From: Meghimatium bilineatum
Taxonomy: Eukaryota > Mollusca > Gastropoda > Stylommatophora > Philomycidae
Direction of reading: 5' to 3'
Length of the DNA stretch: 64,000 nucleotides
NCBI GenBank assembly: GCA_034231615.1
Contig: CM067298.1
Coordinates: 2,733,834-2,797,833, forward strand
The first letter of the stretch is position 1, and every line of letters begins with the position of its first letter. This document shows positions 1 to 11,664 of this stretch, piece by piece. A program made the translations under genes and the position numbers. The notes under the pieces are model-generated. The model was not told the origin of the DNA. It made no database searches and saw only the letters and a list, made by a program, of their open reading frames with translations.

Positions 1-130
1 AGACGTGTTGGGTAGGTTCTCCCACCACTACAGACGTGTTGGGTAGGTTCTCCCACCACTACAGACGTGTTGGTAGGTTCTCCCACCACTACAGACGTGT
101 TGGGTAGGTTCTCCCACCACTACAGACGTG
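1..130. repeat. Tandem repeat, 31-bp unit, about 4 copies at the window edge
   Basis: The unit begins agacgtgttgggtaggttct. One copy is a base shorter (30 bp). The array is probably cut by the window start. Confidence 0.9.
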
Positions 131-840
131 TAGAATGTTGTCTGGGTGTAGGAATGTTTTAGTTAACATAACAAAATATTACTCAAATAATATTGTAATT
201 GTACTTGTATCAATAGTAATACTCAATAGATTTAAAAAAATAGATAAAAATAGATAGGAACAGATAAAAAGTACATGAGAATGATAGTCACGTGTCTGCT
301 CACGTGGCGCAATCACGTGACTTCAAGAAACAACAGAAACAATTTTATAATTTATTGATGAGGGGCGCAAAGCAATTTCTAAATATTTAACGGATTAATT
401 ATTGGGACATAATATCCCAGGAAAGAATGTTAACTGAGGAAAATGTGTACTGAAAGAATGTCAACTGAGGAAAATGTGTACTGAAAGAATGTCAACTGAG
501 GAAAATGTGTACGGTTGTGGACATGTAATCCCATGATTCCCTGTCAAGAAACAAATTTACAGGGAACAGTTGAAGGAAGAAGGAGCAGATAATGTCAAGG
601 AAACTATGGATAGACATTACAGAACGAATGAGTTCAGTTTTCTCATTTATCCGTATTGTTAACAATAGAAATCGCTAAATGACTGTTTATTAATCCATTC
701 AAGTTACTCCCTACGACATGTATGTCCACACAATTTCCAGGGTCGTAGATACGTTTTCTTCAATTATTTGAAGTCAGTATTGTGTCTATATGAGTAAATT
801 CCTTTGTTTGATGGAAAATTCGATGTTCTTTTTGTGAAAG
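131..840. other. AT-rich intronic DNA with a small 3-copy repeat
   Basis: No gene is seen. Positions 421-513 are three copies of a 31-bp unit beginning gaaagaatgtcaactgagga. The rest is AT-rich single-copy sequence. Confidence 0.6.
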
Positions 841-1780
841 ATAACTAGGTGTCATGGGGAGATTTACGATAACTAGGTGTCATGGGGAGATTTACGATAA
901 CTAGGTGTGCAGTGGAGATTTACGATAACTAGGTGTTGAGTGGAGATTTACGATAACTAGGTGTTGAGTGGAGATTTACGATAACTAAGTGTGGAGTGGA
1001 GATTTACGATAACTAGGTGTCATGGGGAGATTTACGATAACTAAGTGTGGAGTGGAGATTTACGATAACTAGGTGTTGAGTGGAGATTTACGATAACTAG
1101 GTGTTGAGTGGAGATTTACGATAACTAAGTGTTGAGTGGAGATTTACGATAACTAGGCGTTGAGTGGAGATTTACGATAACTACGTGTCATGGGGAGAGT
1201 TACGATAACTAGGTGTTGAGTGGAGATTTACGATAACTAGGTGTTGAGTGGAGATTTACGATAACTAGGTGTCATGGGAAGATTTACGATAACTAGGTGT
1301 CATCGGGAGATTTACGATAAATAGGTGTTCAGTGGAGATTTACGATAACTAGGTATCATGGGGAGATTTACGATAACTAGGTGTTGAGTGGAGATTTACG
1401 ATAACTAGGTGTCATGGGGAGATTTACGATAACTAGGTGTTGATTGTAGATTTACGATAACTAGGTGTCATGGGGAGATTTACGATAACTAGGTGTTGAG
1501 TGGAGATTTACGATAACTAGGTGTTGAGTGGAGATTTACGATAACTAGGTGTCATGGGAAGATTTACGATAACTAGGCGTTGAGTGGAGATTACGATAAC
1601 TAGGTGTCATGGGGAGATTTACGATAACTAGGTGTTGAGTGGAGATTTACGATAACTAGGTGTCATGGGGAGATTTACGATAACTAGATGTTGATTGTAG
1701 ATTTACGATAACTAGGTGTCATGGGGAGATTTACGATAACTAGGTGTTGAGTGGAGATTTACGATAACTAGGTGTTGATG
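841..1780. repeat. Tandem repeat, 28-bp unit, about 33 copies
   Basis: The unit begins ataactaggtgtcatgggga. Two main variants, gtgtcatgggga and gtgttgagtgga, are interspersed rather than blocked, which points to repeated unequal exchange or gene conversion along the array. Confidence 0.95.
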
Positions 1781-2916
1781 GGATATTTTTCCACCTTCTG
1801 ACTAAGTTCCTAGCATTAAACATTATTTTTTGATTTAGTAACAGGGATGGGGAGAATTTATACCCCCCCCCCCCCAATCTACGTGGCTTGCAAACCTCAT
1901 TGCAGTATTTCTACGACCACGCCTGTTGATGACTCCATTGCAGTGACACATAAGACCCTGCTTGCAGCGTCCCCTACGGCCCTAACGGACTAGGAATTTC
2001 ATGAATTATGGATAAGAATCGAGAAATCTATTATGTTAAGTAATTATCAGACAAGATTCTATTCTTGATCACCTGATCACTGATGTCCAATAATCTCCTA
2101 CGATGACTACTACAGCAACATCTGATCAATTGTCAAGTAATTAAATCATATTTGATATCGATCTTCTATTTTTGCACCAGCTTAATATCGATTATTCATT
2201 TAAAAAGTTACAAATAAAACACGAAATCGTTCTGTTACAGCAGAAACATATAACAGATCTGGTTGATAAGACAATCAAGGAAAAACATTGAAAGATGGTC
2301 CAAACAACATAATGAGCTCAAGTAGCGAAAACTTGTGTTTTGTCTTTGTCCCTTGCACGATTAAATACGCGAGACAGTTGCCGAGGGCGTTTAACCGAAG
2401 AAAGAAACACGATAAAGCAGATAAGTATAGAGTAGGTCATTATAACTACATGATCGTATTGTTTTCTGCTCAAACTTCCACCAGCCTTCCATCCTTGAAC
2501 CACACCTAGATTCACCTGGTCCTGATGTCTGTAATGACGCTAGTTTCTCCTGTGGTGATCGAATGTTGCCGACGGAACAACTAATATACACCAATTTGTT
2601 GCTATCATGATTTCATAATTACAACCGTAATGTCGAGCGGCAATTTTCGTGTCAAGAATTTGATCTGACAAATATCACAAATATACCACCCATCCTGAGA
2701 GTCCTCTCGCTGAAGACATCAATTATCGGATAGGTGCCGCCACTTGATGTTTGAGACAGTCTCACCAGCAGAAATACAATCGTCATATTGTTCTTAACAA
2801 CCTTCTGTTGTTAGTATTGACATGAACAACCAAACATGAGATATTCAAGTAATCGTAGCACTGGGCTTGGGAGTGTACAGGTTTCTGTGAATATCTTTAA
2901 CCACTTCAACGCTGTT
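1781..2916. other. Unique intronic stretch, no gene seen
   Basis: It contains a run of about 14 C near 1862 and otherwise single-copy AT-rich DNA. Short open frames near 2288-2594 overlap on both strands and show no recognisable product. Confidence 0.5.
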
Positions 2917-3102
2917 GTCGCAACGACTTCATTGATTGTATAGCACATGTCGCAACGACTTCATTGATTGTATAGCACATGTCGCAACGACTTCGTTGAT
3001 TGTATAGCACATGTCGCAACGACTTCATTGATTGTATAGCACATGTCGCAACGACTTCATTGATTGTATAGCACATGTCGCAACGACTTCATTGATTGCG
3101 TA
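2917..3102. repeat. Tandem repeat, 32-bp unit, 6 copies
   Basis: The unit begins gtcgcaacgacttcattgat and includes a small inverted repeat (GTCG caa CGAC). The copies are nearly identical. A degenerate pair with gggttc-ttgattgtat follows at about 3120-3200. Confidence 0.9.
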
Positions 3103-3640
3103 GTAAACATTTTAATGACTTGAAGGGTTCGTTGATTGTATGAACCCGTTGGTATATTTGTTCGTTTAACTACGTGAAGGGTTCATTGATTGTATAGCCG
3201 GTTGGTCCATTTGTTTTTAAACACTTTAATATTTTTATTCGGCCCGTGTGTTGCAGGGAACTACAAGCAAGAGTGACGAATAATATTTTCAGCTATCACG
3301 AATGTCGTTAGAGACAACTAAAGGGGTTGGAATAATCCAGTCGATAAATGGAGTGGGGGGCGTGTGTTTAAACCCCCTCTTAGCAAACCAAAACATGCGT
3401 TTTAGCACTGGGTACTTAACCAAAGGTGGGTAAAATTCCACTCTCCAAGATTTTTTTAAACAAAAACAGATCACCACATTCCTTATACAAGAGAGGGAGC
3501 TTACACATGGAAGAATGACTTTTGTTTTGTTAGATAACCCCCATCCCCTCGTTACTGAATGGGTATTTACAATCATGGCGTGGGAGGCCTGGGCTGGGGG
3601 GGGGGGGCTGTGTTGGGGTGTGGGCTTGTTTGGCGTCATC
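3103..3640. other. Intronic DNA with poly-G tract, no gene seen
   Basis: There is a G run near 3598-3607. The 141-codon minus-strand open frame across 3289-3714 is low-complexity, runs into SINE A and shows no family signature, so I do not call it a gene. Confidence 0.45.
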
Positions 3641-3651
3641 ATCTTGTAATC

Positions 3652-4099
3652 ACCACCAAAGACAGATGTGTCGGGCCATTGGCGCAAATGAAACGGCGAC
3701 ACAACGCATTTCAATTTTCTGGACTACATCCTGTTGGAAATCTAGCTGGACCATTGTCCTGATACAAGAGAGATCCAGTGGGAGTTTGAGAACATTGTCC
3801 TGCTACAAGAGAGATCCGGTGGGAGTTTGAGAACATTGTCCTGCTACAAGAGAGATCCAGTGGGAGTTTGAGAACATTGTCCTGCTACAAGAGAGATCCG
3901 GTGGGAGTTTGAGAACATTGTTCTGCTACAAGAGAGATCCGGTGGGAGTTTGAGAACATTGTCCTGCTACAAGAGAGATCCGGTGGGAGTTTGAGAACAT
4001 TGTCCTGTTACAAGAGAGATCCGGTGGGAGTTTGAGAACATTGTCCTGTTACAAGAGAGATCCGGTGGGAGTTTGAGAATGAACTCTGAAGAAGAAGAA
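3652..4099 (+). mobile_element. SINE A copy, expanded internally; 11-bp target-site duplication
   Basis: The element starts near acagatgtgtcgggccattg and ends in a short GAA tail. The 11-bp duplication atcttgtaatc lies at 3641-3651 and 4100-4110, directly at both ends, and marks a retroposon insertion. Between the SINE body and tail sits an array of about eight 41-bp units (3750-4079, unit starting cattgtcctgctacaagaga). The same segment occurs once in ordinary copies, so the array lies inside the insertion. The copy is 5'-truncated relative to the full-length copy at 34443-34719. Confidence 0.85.
3750..4079. repeat. Tandem repeat, 41-bp unit, 8 copies, inside SINE A
   Basis: The unit is the SINE A segment between cattgtcctgctacaag and gggagtttgagaa. 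Copies differ at one or two bases (ccagt/ccggt, ctgctac/ctgttac). Confidence 0.9.
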
Positions 4100-4194
4100 G
4101 ATCTTGTAATCTTCTAGAAAGGAATCTACCATTATATCCTCGCCATGAATCAAGAGTGCACAGAGGACTCGGCAAAGTTTTCACCAAAGCAGAA

Positions 4195-4340
4195 GACTGC
4201 CTAGCTTGTGACATCCTGCAGCCATAGATGGCTGTCCAGCTTGTGACGTGACATCATACAACCACAGATGGTGTCCAGCTTGTGACGTGACATCATACAG
4301 CTACAGAAAACTGCCAAGCTTGTGACGTGACATCCCACAT
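4195..4340. repeat. Degenerate tandem repeat, about 39-44 bp unit, 3-4 copies
   Basis: Copies share gcttgtgacgtgacatc followed by a variable catacaaccacagatgg-like part. Confidence 0.75.
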
Positions 4341-4486
4341 TGACTAGGGCTGCAGTAACACTAATTTGGAGTTGGCAGTAAAACTCCACCACTGATACCA
4401 ATCTTGCACCAAATCCTCCTTATTCTCATCTTACGATATGCATGGTAGTTTATGATTACGCTAATCTGTACTCTCTGAAAGGTTGA

Positions 4487-4740
4487 AAATTGTGTAGAGG
4501 ATTGACTTCATTGTACTCGGAATACTCCATATGTACCCTGTCCCTCTCAACGAAGCAGCACGCCACCTACTGAGAGTACCACCCATAGCACGTAACTCCG
4601 TAGCTTAAAATCGAGAAACTCTAGATATCTCTGAAAAAATACACTTCATAAATAAGACGTGGCGAGCAGGTTTCGAACTTGCGGCATATTGAGCATATAG
4701 CGAATGACTTATTCGCTAAGCCAGGAAGACCTCCTCTTAC
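4487..4740 (-). mobile_element. SINE B copy (tRNA-derived head)
   Basis: Read on the minus strand, the head at 4740-4665 has a box-A-like TGGCTTAGCGAATAAG and a box-B-like AGTTCGAAACC, as in tRNA genes. The body with agttacgtgctatgggtggt and the tail with gtacaatgaagtcaatcctc match the copies at 42440-42720 and 62075-62292. Confidence 0.75.
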
Positions 4741-5239
4741 ACTCTCTTTTTATTGCCCAAATAACAAATAGACGACTGTAAAATTATTGCATATTTCACA
4801 CCCCTCTGATACAGAAGCATCGCCGACTAAGATACTCTCACAATGTGAGGGTAACACACGTTTTGTATTTTTGAAAACTATTATATTTTTCTGTCTATCA
4901 ACTAATAGTCTATTTATTAGTGGGTTGTGTACGGTTGCTAATTGTTGTTGTAGTCATTCAACAAATCGTTAAATTATCGATCTATCTATTCATCAATAAA
5001 GTGAACTACGACCGGCTACTTCCGCCAGCACGCGACACGCCATAAACAGAGCCATTCGTGACACAAGTTCTCATGTAATTTCTCGCTACCATATGTTCTT
5101 GTTTCTTCACAGATAACTGTTATTATTGTTATCATTATTGTTATTATTACCTGATAGTTGTAACTTCCAGGCACGATGTGTTAGTTATCACAGTTCAAGG
5201 CGACTTGAATGAGTGATAGATTCTATCATCTGCGGAGTG
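4741..5239. other. Intronic DNA, no gene seen
   Basis: AT-rich, with short tta/gtt microsatellite-like runs near 5120-5150. No coding or RNA gene signal. Confidence 0.5.
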
Positions 5240-5912
5240 ATCCTAGGTGTTGTAATCTTAGGGGTTGTAATCCTATAGGTTATAATATTAAAGGTTTTAA
5301 TCTTAGGGGTTGTAATCTTAAAGGTTGTAATCTTAGGGGGTTATCCATAAATGGTAATTTTACAAAGTGATCCTAGGGCTTGTAATCGTAGGGCTTGTTA
5401 TCTTAGGGCTTGTTATCATAGGGGTTGTAATCTTATGGGTTGTTATCATAGCGGTTGTAATCTTAGGGCTTGTTATCATAGGGATTGTAATCTTAGGGCT
5501 TGTTATCATAGGGATTGTAATCTTAGGGCTTGTTATCTTAGGGCTTGTTATCATAGGGGTTGTAATCTTAGGGGTTGTTATCATAGCGGTTGTAATCTTA
5601 GGGCTTGTTATCATAGGGGTTGTAATCTTAGGCCTTGTTATCATAGGGGTTGTAATCTTAGGGGTTGTTATCTTAAGTGTTGTAATCTTTGGGCTTGTTA
5701 TCATAGGGGTTGTTATCATAGGGGTTGTAATCTTATGGGTTGTTATCATAGCGGTTGTTATCATATGGGTTGTAATCTTAGGGGTTGTTATCATAGGGGT
5801 TGTAATCTTAGGGGTTATTATCATAGGGGTTGTAATCTTAGGGCTTGTTATCATAGTGGTTGTAATCTTAGGGGTTGTTATCTTATGGGTTGTAATCTTA
5901 AGGGTTGTCTAT
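5240..5912. repeat. Tandem repeat, 14-bp unit, about 48 copies
   Basis: The unit alternates ggttgtaatcttag and ggttgttatcatag, often as a 28-bp dimer. Open frames up to 197 codons exist in several frames only because the unit lacks stops. They encode monotonous LGVVI/NLRGCYH strings and are not genes. Confidence 0.95.
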
Positions 5913-6374
5913 AAATGGCGGCAACACATTTGGGGGGGGGGGGCAATTGTGACATTTTGACACCCCCCTCCCAAATTTGTAACACATTTTAAAGAATGTA
6001 GATACCCCTCTCTCCCCATCCACTGCTTTCTTAATACTAAAATAACTCCCTGCCCATCATACTAAACATATTTGTACAAAAAAATACTTGGAGAAAATGT
6101 CAGATTTTTTCTCCGATTTTCGAAACAAGTTTCAAATTGACACAATTGACTTGGTGTATTAAATAAACACCGTTCTGTTGACGTCAATTTTGTCACATCT
6201 CCCCTCACCCCTTGTCAAACCTCCACTCTACCCTTATCAAACCCCCTCTCACCCCTTGTCAAACCTCCACTCAACCCTAATCAAACCCCCTCTCACCCCA
6301 TGTCAATAACAAACCTTCTCTCACAAATATTTGATATAATTGATAGATGTCCTGTTAGCTGTTTAATTCATCCA
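5913..6374. other. Low-complexity intronic DNA
   Basis: It begins with a run of about 11 G and later C runs. At about 6190-6320 is a degenerate C-rich repeat built on ctcaccccttgtcaaacctc. No gene seen. Confidence 0.55.
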
Positions 6375-6455
6375 GTGTCCCACCGAATACAGATGTATCG
6401 GGCCATTGGCGTAGCAAAACAAAAAAGGCGACAACGCATTTCATAATACTATTTT
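6375..6455 (+). mobile_element. SINE A fragment
   Basis: It contains acagatgtatcgggccattg and ggcgacaacgcatttc, matching the SINE A body. A 31-bp array follows directly where the 3' half would be expected. Confidence 0.65.
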
Positions 6456-6866
6456 ATAGAGCCTAGTTTCAACATAATTTTAGTTACTAGAGTCTAGTTT
6501 CAACATAATTCTAGTTACTAGAGTTTTGTTTCAACATAATTCTAGTTACTAGAGTCTAGTTTCAACATAATTCTAGTTACTAGAGTTTAGTTTCAACATA
6601 ATTCTAGTTACTAGAGTCTAGTTTCAACATAATTCTAGTTACTAGAGTTTAGTTTCAACATAATTCTAGTTACTAGAGTTTAGTTTCAACATAATTCTAG
6701 TTACTAGAGTCTAGTTTAAACATAATTCTAGTTACTAGAGTTTAGTTTCAACATAATTCTAGTTACTAGAGTCTAGTTTCAACATAATTCTAGTTACTAG
6801 AGTCTAGTTTCAACATAATTCTAGTTACCAGAGTCTAGTTTAAACATAATTCTAGCTACCAGAGTC
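6456..6866. repeat. Tandem repeat, 31-bp unit, about 13 copies
   Basis: The unit begins gttactagagtctagtttca. Variants tctag/tttag alternate irregularly. Confidence 0.95.
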
Positions 6867-6924
6867 TTGTTGAAAGTAAGCAGATAAATAATCTGTATAA
6901 CAGTTACGGGAATGTGCAAATTTT

Positions 6925-7010
6925 CATTCGTTCTCAAACTCCTGCAGATTAACAGGATGTAATCCGGAAAAAGGATTGCGCTGTGTGTACAATTTCTAAT
7001 AATACACAGC
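6925..7010 (-). mobile_element. SINE A fragment (3' half)
   Basis: The minus strand reads cagcgcaatcc, ccggattacatcctgttaat, then gcaggagtttgagaacgaat, the order seen in the 3' half of SINE A. The GAA tail is lost. Confidence 0.6.
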
Positions 7011-7079
7011 GTGGACTTTATTATCAAAGTACCCACTGCCCCGTGTGTGTCTGGGAAACGAAAAGCGACAAAGAAGATT

Positions 7080-7255
7080 TTTAGGCGTGGATTTGGCTGT
7101 CCCCTCCCATATAAGGTTTAGTAGCCCTGAAGCAAAGCTCAAGTCGGATATGTTCGTGCGAAATTCGTAGATACTACAACGAAACTGTAAATCAGGACAT
7201 ACCGCATTCCATTCTCTGGACTAGATATAAGTCTTAACGAACACAGAATAAGAAG
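7080..7255 (+). mobile_element. SINE A copy, degenerate
   Basis: It has ggatttggctgtcccctccc, then gcaaagctcaagtcggatat, then accgcattccattctctgga, the same order as the full-length minus-strand copy at 34443-34719. It ends near gaataagaag. It lies immediately 5' of the RTE fragment. Confidence 0.6.
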
Positions 7256-7328
7256 GTTTTCCAATACTTCAACATCTTGACGTGAGACAGTCTCAAACTT
7301 GGTATATAGCACGCTCGTGTTATCTAGT

Positions 7329-8425
7329 GCTATCTTTACACTTAGACAATTAACAGAAAGAGCCACAGAAAACAACAAAGAATTATATATCGCATTCGTA
7401 GACCAAGAAAAGGCATTCGACAGAGTAGACAGACAACAACTATGGAAAACACTATCAATATACGGAGTACCAGAACATTTAATCAACATATGCAAGGGCA
7501 TTTATGCAAATAGCCAATGTGCAGTAAGAACAAATGCAGGTGTGTCCAATAAGTTCCAAGTTCAATCTGGAGTTCGCCAGGGGTGTGTCCTATCCCCTCT
7601 TCTTTTTATAACATATATCGACCACATCTGTAAACTAACAAGTACCAACGAAGAAGATAACATAAAAGACAAATTGAACGAACTACTCTTTGTAGACGAC
7701 CAAGTACTAATAGCGACATCAGAAGAACAATTGCAAGACCATATGAACAAACTCCACATAACATGTCAAAAATTCAACATGAAGATTAATATTGAAAAGA
7801 CTGAAATAATGGCAATAGCAAAGAAAGAAAGAAATATCACTATCTCCATCGATGATAAACACCTTAAACAAGTAAATGAGTTACTTACTTAGGAAGCATT
7901 ATATCGAGTGAAGGGAATACAAGTAAAGAGATACAAAATAGATGCAACAAAACATACCAGATCCTAGGACAGTTGACACGCATTTTCAAGAACAAAAATG
8001 TAAACATAGACACTAAAGTTGCATTATACAAGACTATTATTATTCCATCACTATGCTACCAGTGCCAAACCTGGACAATGACAGCACAAGACAAAAGAAA
8101 CATAGTGACAACAGAAATGACATGACTACGAAGAATACTTGGAGTGTCATTAAGAGATAGAATTAGAAACGATAACATCAGACAGATAACCAAAACAATA
8201 CCAGTATTGGAACACATCAAAAGACAGCAGATCAAGTGGTTTTCACACGCTTCCAGACTACCGACATATAGCATGCCACAATAGGCCATGACACATAGAC
8301 ATAACGGTTATAAAGACAGAGGCAGACCATGTAACAGATGGATCACAGAAATCAAAGAAGCCACAGGAACAAGCTTACAAACAGCGCACAAGAAGGCCAT
8401 CTCCAGAGAACTCTTCCACCCCTGA
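7329..8425 (+). pseudogene. Reverse transcriptase (RTE-like), broken ORF
   Basis: The frame is open to 7892 and encodes FVDQEKAFDRVDRQQLW (first catalytic Asp), SGVRQGCVLSPLLF, then LLFVDDQVLIA, where the usual FADD box reads FVDD. A one-base frameshift near 7880 moves the next block, YLGSIISSEG, to another frame. That frame continues through a thumb-like part, has a stop after TTEMT (near 8122), goes on to LRRILGVSLRDR and IKRQQIKWFSHASRLP, and has another stop near 8284. It then reads GRPCNRWITEIKEATG. The 5' end in the domain and the stops make it non-functional. Confidence 0.8.
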
Positions 8426-8470
8426 CGCTGCAAGGCAAACAAGGGACACAGCGTATAGATAGTGTTATCT
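7329..8470 (+). mobile_element. 5'-truncated RTE-like LINE remnant with 40-bp target-site duplication
   Basis: The insertion lies between two 40-bp copies (7289-7328 and 8471-8510) that start agtctcaaact, end gttatctagt and differ at two positions. It encodes the palm of a reverse transcriptase followed by the C-terminal region typical of RTE-like elements, with a frameshift and stops. The fingers part of the RT and the endonuclease are missing. The two differences between flanks imply an older insertion than the LINE at 57890. Confidence 0.8.
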
Positions 8471-8510
8471 AGTCTCAAACTCGGCATATAGCACGCTCGT
8501 GTTATCTAGT

Positions 8511-9024
8511 CGTGTTGCGTGATTCCAATGTTGCTGGTGCGCCTCTCGGCCAAGTATTTCCGACTTCAGCACCATCACTTGCTTGGGCAGGACTGTGGTC
8601 CTGCTCGATGTCAGGGATGGCCCGACTAAATTTTGTTTCCAGCCTCTGTTGGCTGGACTAAGCCCCCGATGGGAACATATGGATAACACAAGCAGTAACT
8701 AGTGAGGTAGTAAAAAGTGAATTAATAACTAGTGAAGTAGTAACTGGTAAAGTAGTAACTTGTGGTTAACAATCATTTACTGTGACACCAGAATGTTCAG
8801 CCACTAGATGATTCATGTTACTCTAGATCACTTCGCCGACACCAAAGGAAGTAATCTCAGAGCACTGCGTGCAATAAGGGATTTTTCTAGGTAGGGTAGT
8901 AATGAGAGAGTCTTCTAGGTAGGGAAGACCCTCTGGAGAAACTCAATATTCTATATTGGAAAACAGAGCGTCATATCTGTCAATTTTGAGAAACGAAAAC
9001 AAAATCCTGCGAAAACATTTCACA
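8511..9024. other. Intronic DNA with short repeats, no gene seen
   Basis: Positions 8526-8575 weakly resemble SINE A (tccgacttcagcac). Positions 8695-8765 hold about five copies of a 15-bp taactagtgaagtag unit. The rest is unique. Confidence 0.5.
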
Positions 9025-10325
9025 ACAAGACGTTTAGCAACAAGACGTGTAGTAACAGGACGTTTAGCAACAGGACGTTTAGCAACAAGACGTTTAGTAA
9101 CAAGACGTTTAGTAACAAGACATTTAGTAACAGGACGTTTAGTAACAAGACGTTTAGTAACAAGACGTTTAGTAACAGGACGTTTAGCACCAAGACGTTT
9201 AACAACAAGACATTTATCAACAGGACGTTTAGCAACAAGACGTTTAGCAACAAGACGTTTAACAACAAGACGTTTAGTAACAAGACGTTTAGCAACAAGA
9301 CATTTGGCAACAAGACATTTAGCAACAAGACATTTAGCAACAAGACATTTGGCAACAAGAGATTTAGCAACAAGACATTTAGCAACAAGACATTTGGCAA
9401 CAAGAGATTTAGCAACAAAACATTAGGCAACAAGACGTTTAGCAACAAGACATTTGGCAACAAGACATTTAGCAACAAGACATTTAGCAACAAGACATTT
9501 GGCAACAAGAGATTTAGCAACAAGACATTTAGCAACAAGACATTTGGCAACAAGAGATTTAGCAACAAAACATTAGGCAACAGGACGTTTAGCAACAAGA
9601 CGTTTAGTAACAAGAAACATTTAGCAAGAAACATTTCGTAACAAAACATTTCGCAACAAGACGTTTAGCAACAAGACGTTTAGCAACAAGACATTTAGCA
9701 ACAAGACATTTAGCAACAAGACATTTGGCAACAAGACATTTAGCAACAAGACATTTAGCAACAAGACATTTGGCAACAAGAGATTTAGCAACAAAACATT
9801 AGGCAACAAGACGTTTAGCAACAAGACATTTGGCAACAAGACATTTGGCAACAAGACGTTTAGCAAAAAAGACATTTAGCAACAAGACATTTGGCAACAA
9901 AACATTTAGCAACAAGACATTTAGCAACAAGACATTTGGTAACAAGACATTTAGCAACAAGACATTTAGCAACAAGACATTTGGCAACAAGACATTTGGC
10001 TACAAGACATTTAGCATCAAAACATGTGGCAACAAGACATTTAGTTGGAAGACATTTGGAAGCGAGACATTTAATTGATAGACATTTGGCAGCAAGACAT
10101 TTAGTTGGAAGACATTTTAAACAAGTCGTTTAATGGCAGACATTTGCAACAAGACATTTAATTGGGGGATATTTAATTTGTGAGACATTTATCAACAAGA
10201 CATTTAACTGGCAGACATTTGGTAACAAGACATTTAAATTTAATTGCCCCACGTGTAATGGGAAGACATTTAATAGGCAGACATTTAATAGGCATACATT
10301 TAATAGGCAGACATTTAATTGATAT
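9025..10325. repeat. Tandem repeat, 15-bp unit, about 85 copies
   Basis: The unit is caacaagacatttag with variants aacaagacgtttag, catttgg and gatttag. Because 15 is a multiple of 3 and stop-free phases exist, it yields long open frames on both strands (up to 209 codons of LLLNV). These are repeat artefacts. Units become divergent after about 10040. Confidence 0.95.
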
Positions 10326-10489
10326 ACGTTTTGAAAAACACTAAGAGTAGAGTGTAATAAAGGACAAATGTAAAATTGCATATTCTGCTTTTGGAGTGAC
10401 ACCGTATTCGAGTTATTTCTGAAGCGTCATTTATTGGTTTAATTCGTGCATCCTAAAACCTTTACCATCCATTTATCTGTTCATGCTGC

Positions 10490-11060
10490 TATGTTGTCTG
10501 CTACCTTTTGTATTTTTTGTTGGTGATCTTTAGATGTTCTTCTACACACCACACCACCAAGTCATCAGCGTACATTGCAGCTCTTACACCTTGTGGCAAT
10601 TCACAAATTATATCATTTATGAAGACAAGAAACAGAGTTGGAGACAATACTGAACCTTGAGGAACTCCATGTTTTAGAAGAACTTTTTAATTGTTGTATC
10701 ATTCCATGGTGACTCTTGCTTTCCTATTGTGTAGGAAGGAACGGATCCACTTGCTCATGTTGCCGCCTATTCCGTTTCTTTGCAGCTTTATTATCAGTCC
10801 ATCTTTCCAGACCTTGTCAAAAGTTTTTTGAAGATCTATCCATAGGGTGAAAACTTTTGTCTTTTCTTGAAATACGTCTTCTATGATCTGGGACAGGAAT
10901 GTTATTTGGTCTTCTGTACTGTTACACTCTCTAAACCCAGCTTGTTCTGGCACCAATAGCTTCTCTGATTCCATGTACCACTTTAGTCTTCTGTTGACCA
11001 TCCTTTCCATTGTCTTGCAGACACAACTCGTTAGACTAACAATTAAGTAACATCTTGTCA
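10490..11060 (-). pseudogene. LINE (I/Nimb-like) reverse transcriptase fragment
   Basis: Translated on the minus strand from about 11055 it reads SLTSCVCKTMERMVNRR, LLVPEQAGFRECNSTEDQ, LWIDLQKTFDKVWKDGL, then past a break at about 10690 KHGVPQGSVLSPTLFLVFIN and AAMYADDLVVWC (YADD box near 10555). It closely parallels the ORF at 58076-60445. It is cut at both ends inside the RT domain and has a frame break near 10690 and stops after 10540. No RNase H follows. Confidence 0.85.
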
Positions 11061-11475
11061 GCGTAGCAATCATCATCTGTACATGGTGACTGCGTCGAGA
11101 TGTGCACTTAGTAATATATTCAAAACAAGTCATACATCAAGTCATATAATAGAAGTCATCTGTTAAGTCATATGTACAGCAATAGCCATCGAAGCCAGAA
11201 ATCAATAAGTTTTCATTCGATCAAAGTGTTCAGCTTGTGATGACCGTAACTTCATCATAATCATATTTCCGCCAAAACTCAAATGTTCAAGGTTTACTTT
11301 CTTGTCTTTCAAAGCAGACATCGGTCTTATAGATATGAAAGATGTTCACGATTTGTAATTGAACAGTTATTGAAACAAGAATTTCGTGCTGTCATTGTGT
11401 CATTGCAAGTTTATCCACAGTAGGTGTGACACTGAGTTCATTGACATAAGTATTAATTATACATTGATTTCAGAA
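11061..11475. other. Intronic DNA, no gene seen
   Basis: Single-copy AT-rich DNA without recognisable coding or RNA features. Confidence 0.5.
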
Positions 11476-11590
11476 AATGATAACAGGATAACACAATAAC
11501 ATGAAAAATGATAACAGGATAAAACGATAACATGAAAAATGATAACAGGATAAAACGATAACATTATAAAATGATAACAGGATAAACTTA
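11476..11590. repeat. Tandem repeat, about 31-bp unit, 4 copies
   Basis: The unit contains aatgataacaggataaaacg followed by ataacatgaa. Confidence 0.85.
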
Positions 11591-11664
11591 TAAATTGCAA
11601 TTATTTATTGTATATTTGGGAGACTTATTGTCCAAGTTACTCGTGTTTCAGAACATTCATACAC

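Noticed and set aside
3289-3714. 141-codon minus-strand protein
   Set aside because: It overlaps a G-run and SINE A sequence and is proline/histidine-biased from low-complexity DNA, with no family motif.
5380-5905. TTAGGG-like words suggesting interstitial telomere
   Set aside because: TTAGGG occurs only inside the 14-bp unit and never as consecutive TTAGGG repeats.
5351-5960. Cys-rich or Val/Ile-rich proteins of 164-197 codons
   Set aside because: These are translations of a 14-bp repeat in three overlapping phases. The cysteine pattern comes from repeat periodicity.
9020-10402. Long open frames encoding LLLNV or ATRHL repeats (up to 209 codons)
   Set aside because: They are translations of a stop-free 15-bp tandem repeat, open on both strands, with no start context or domain.
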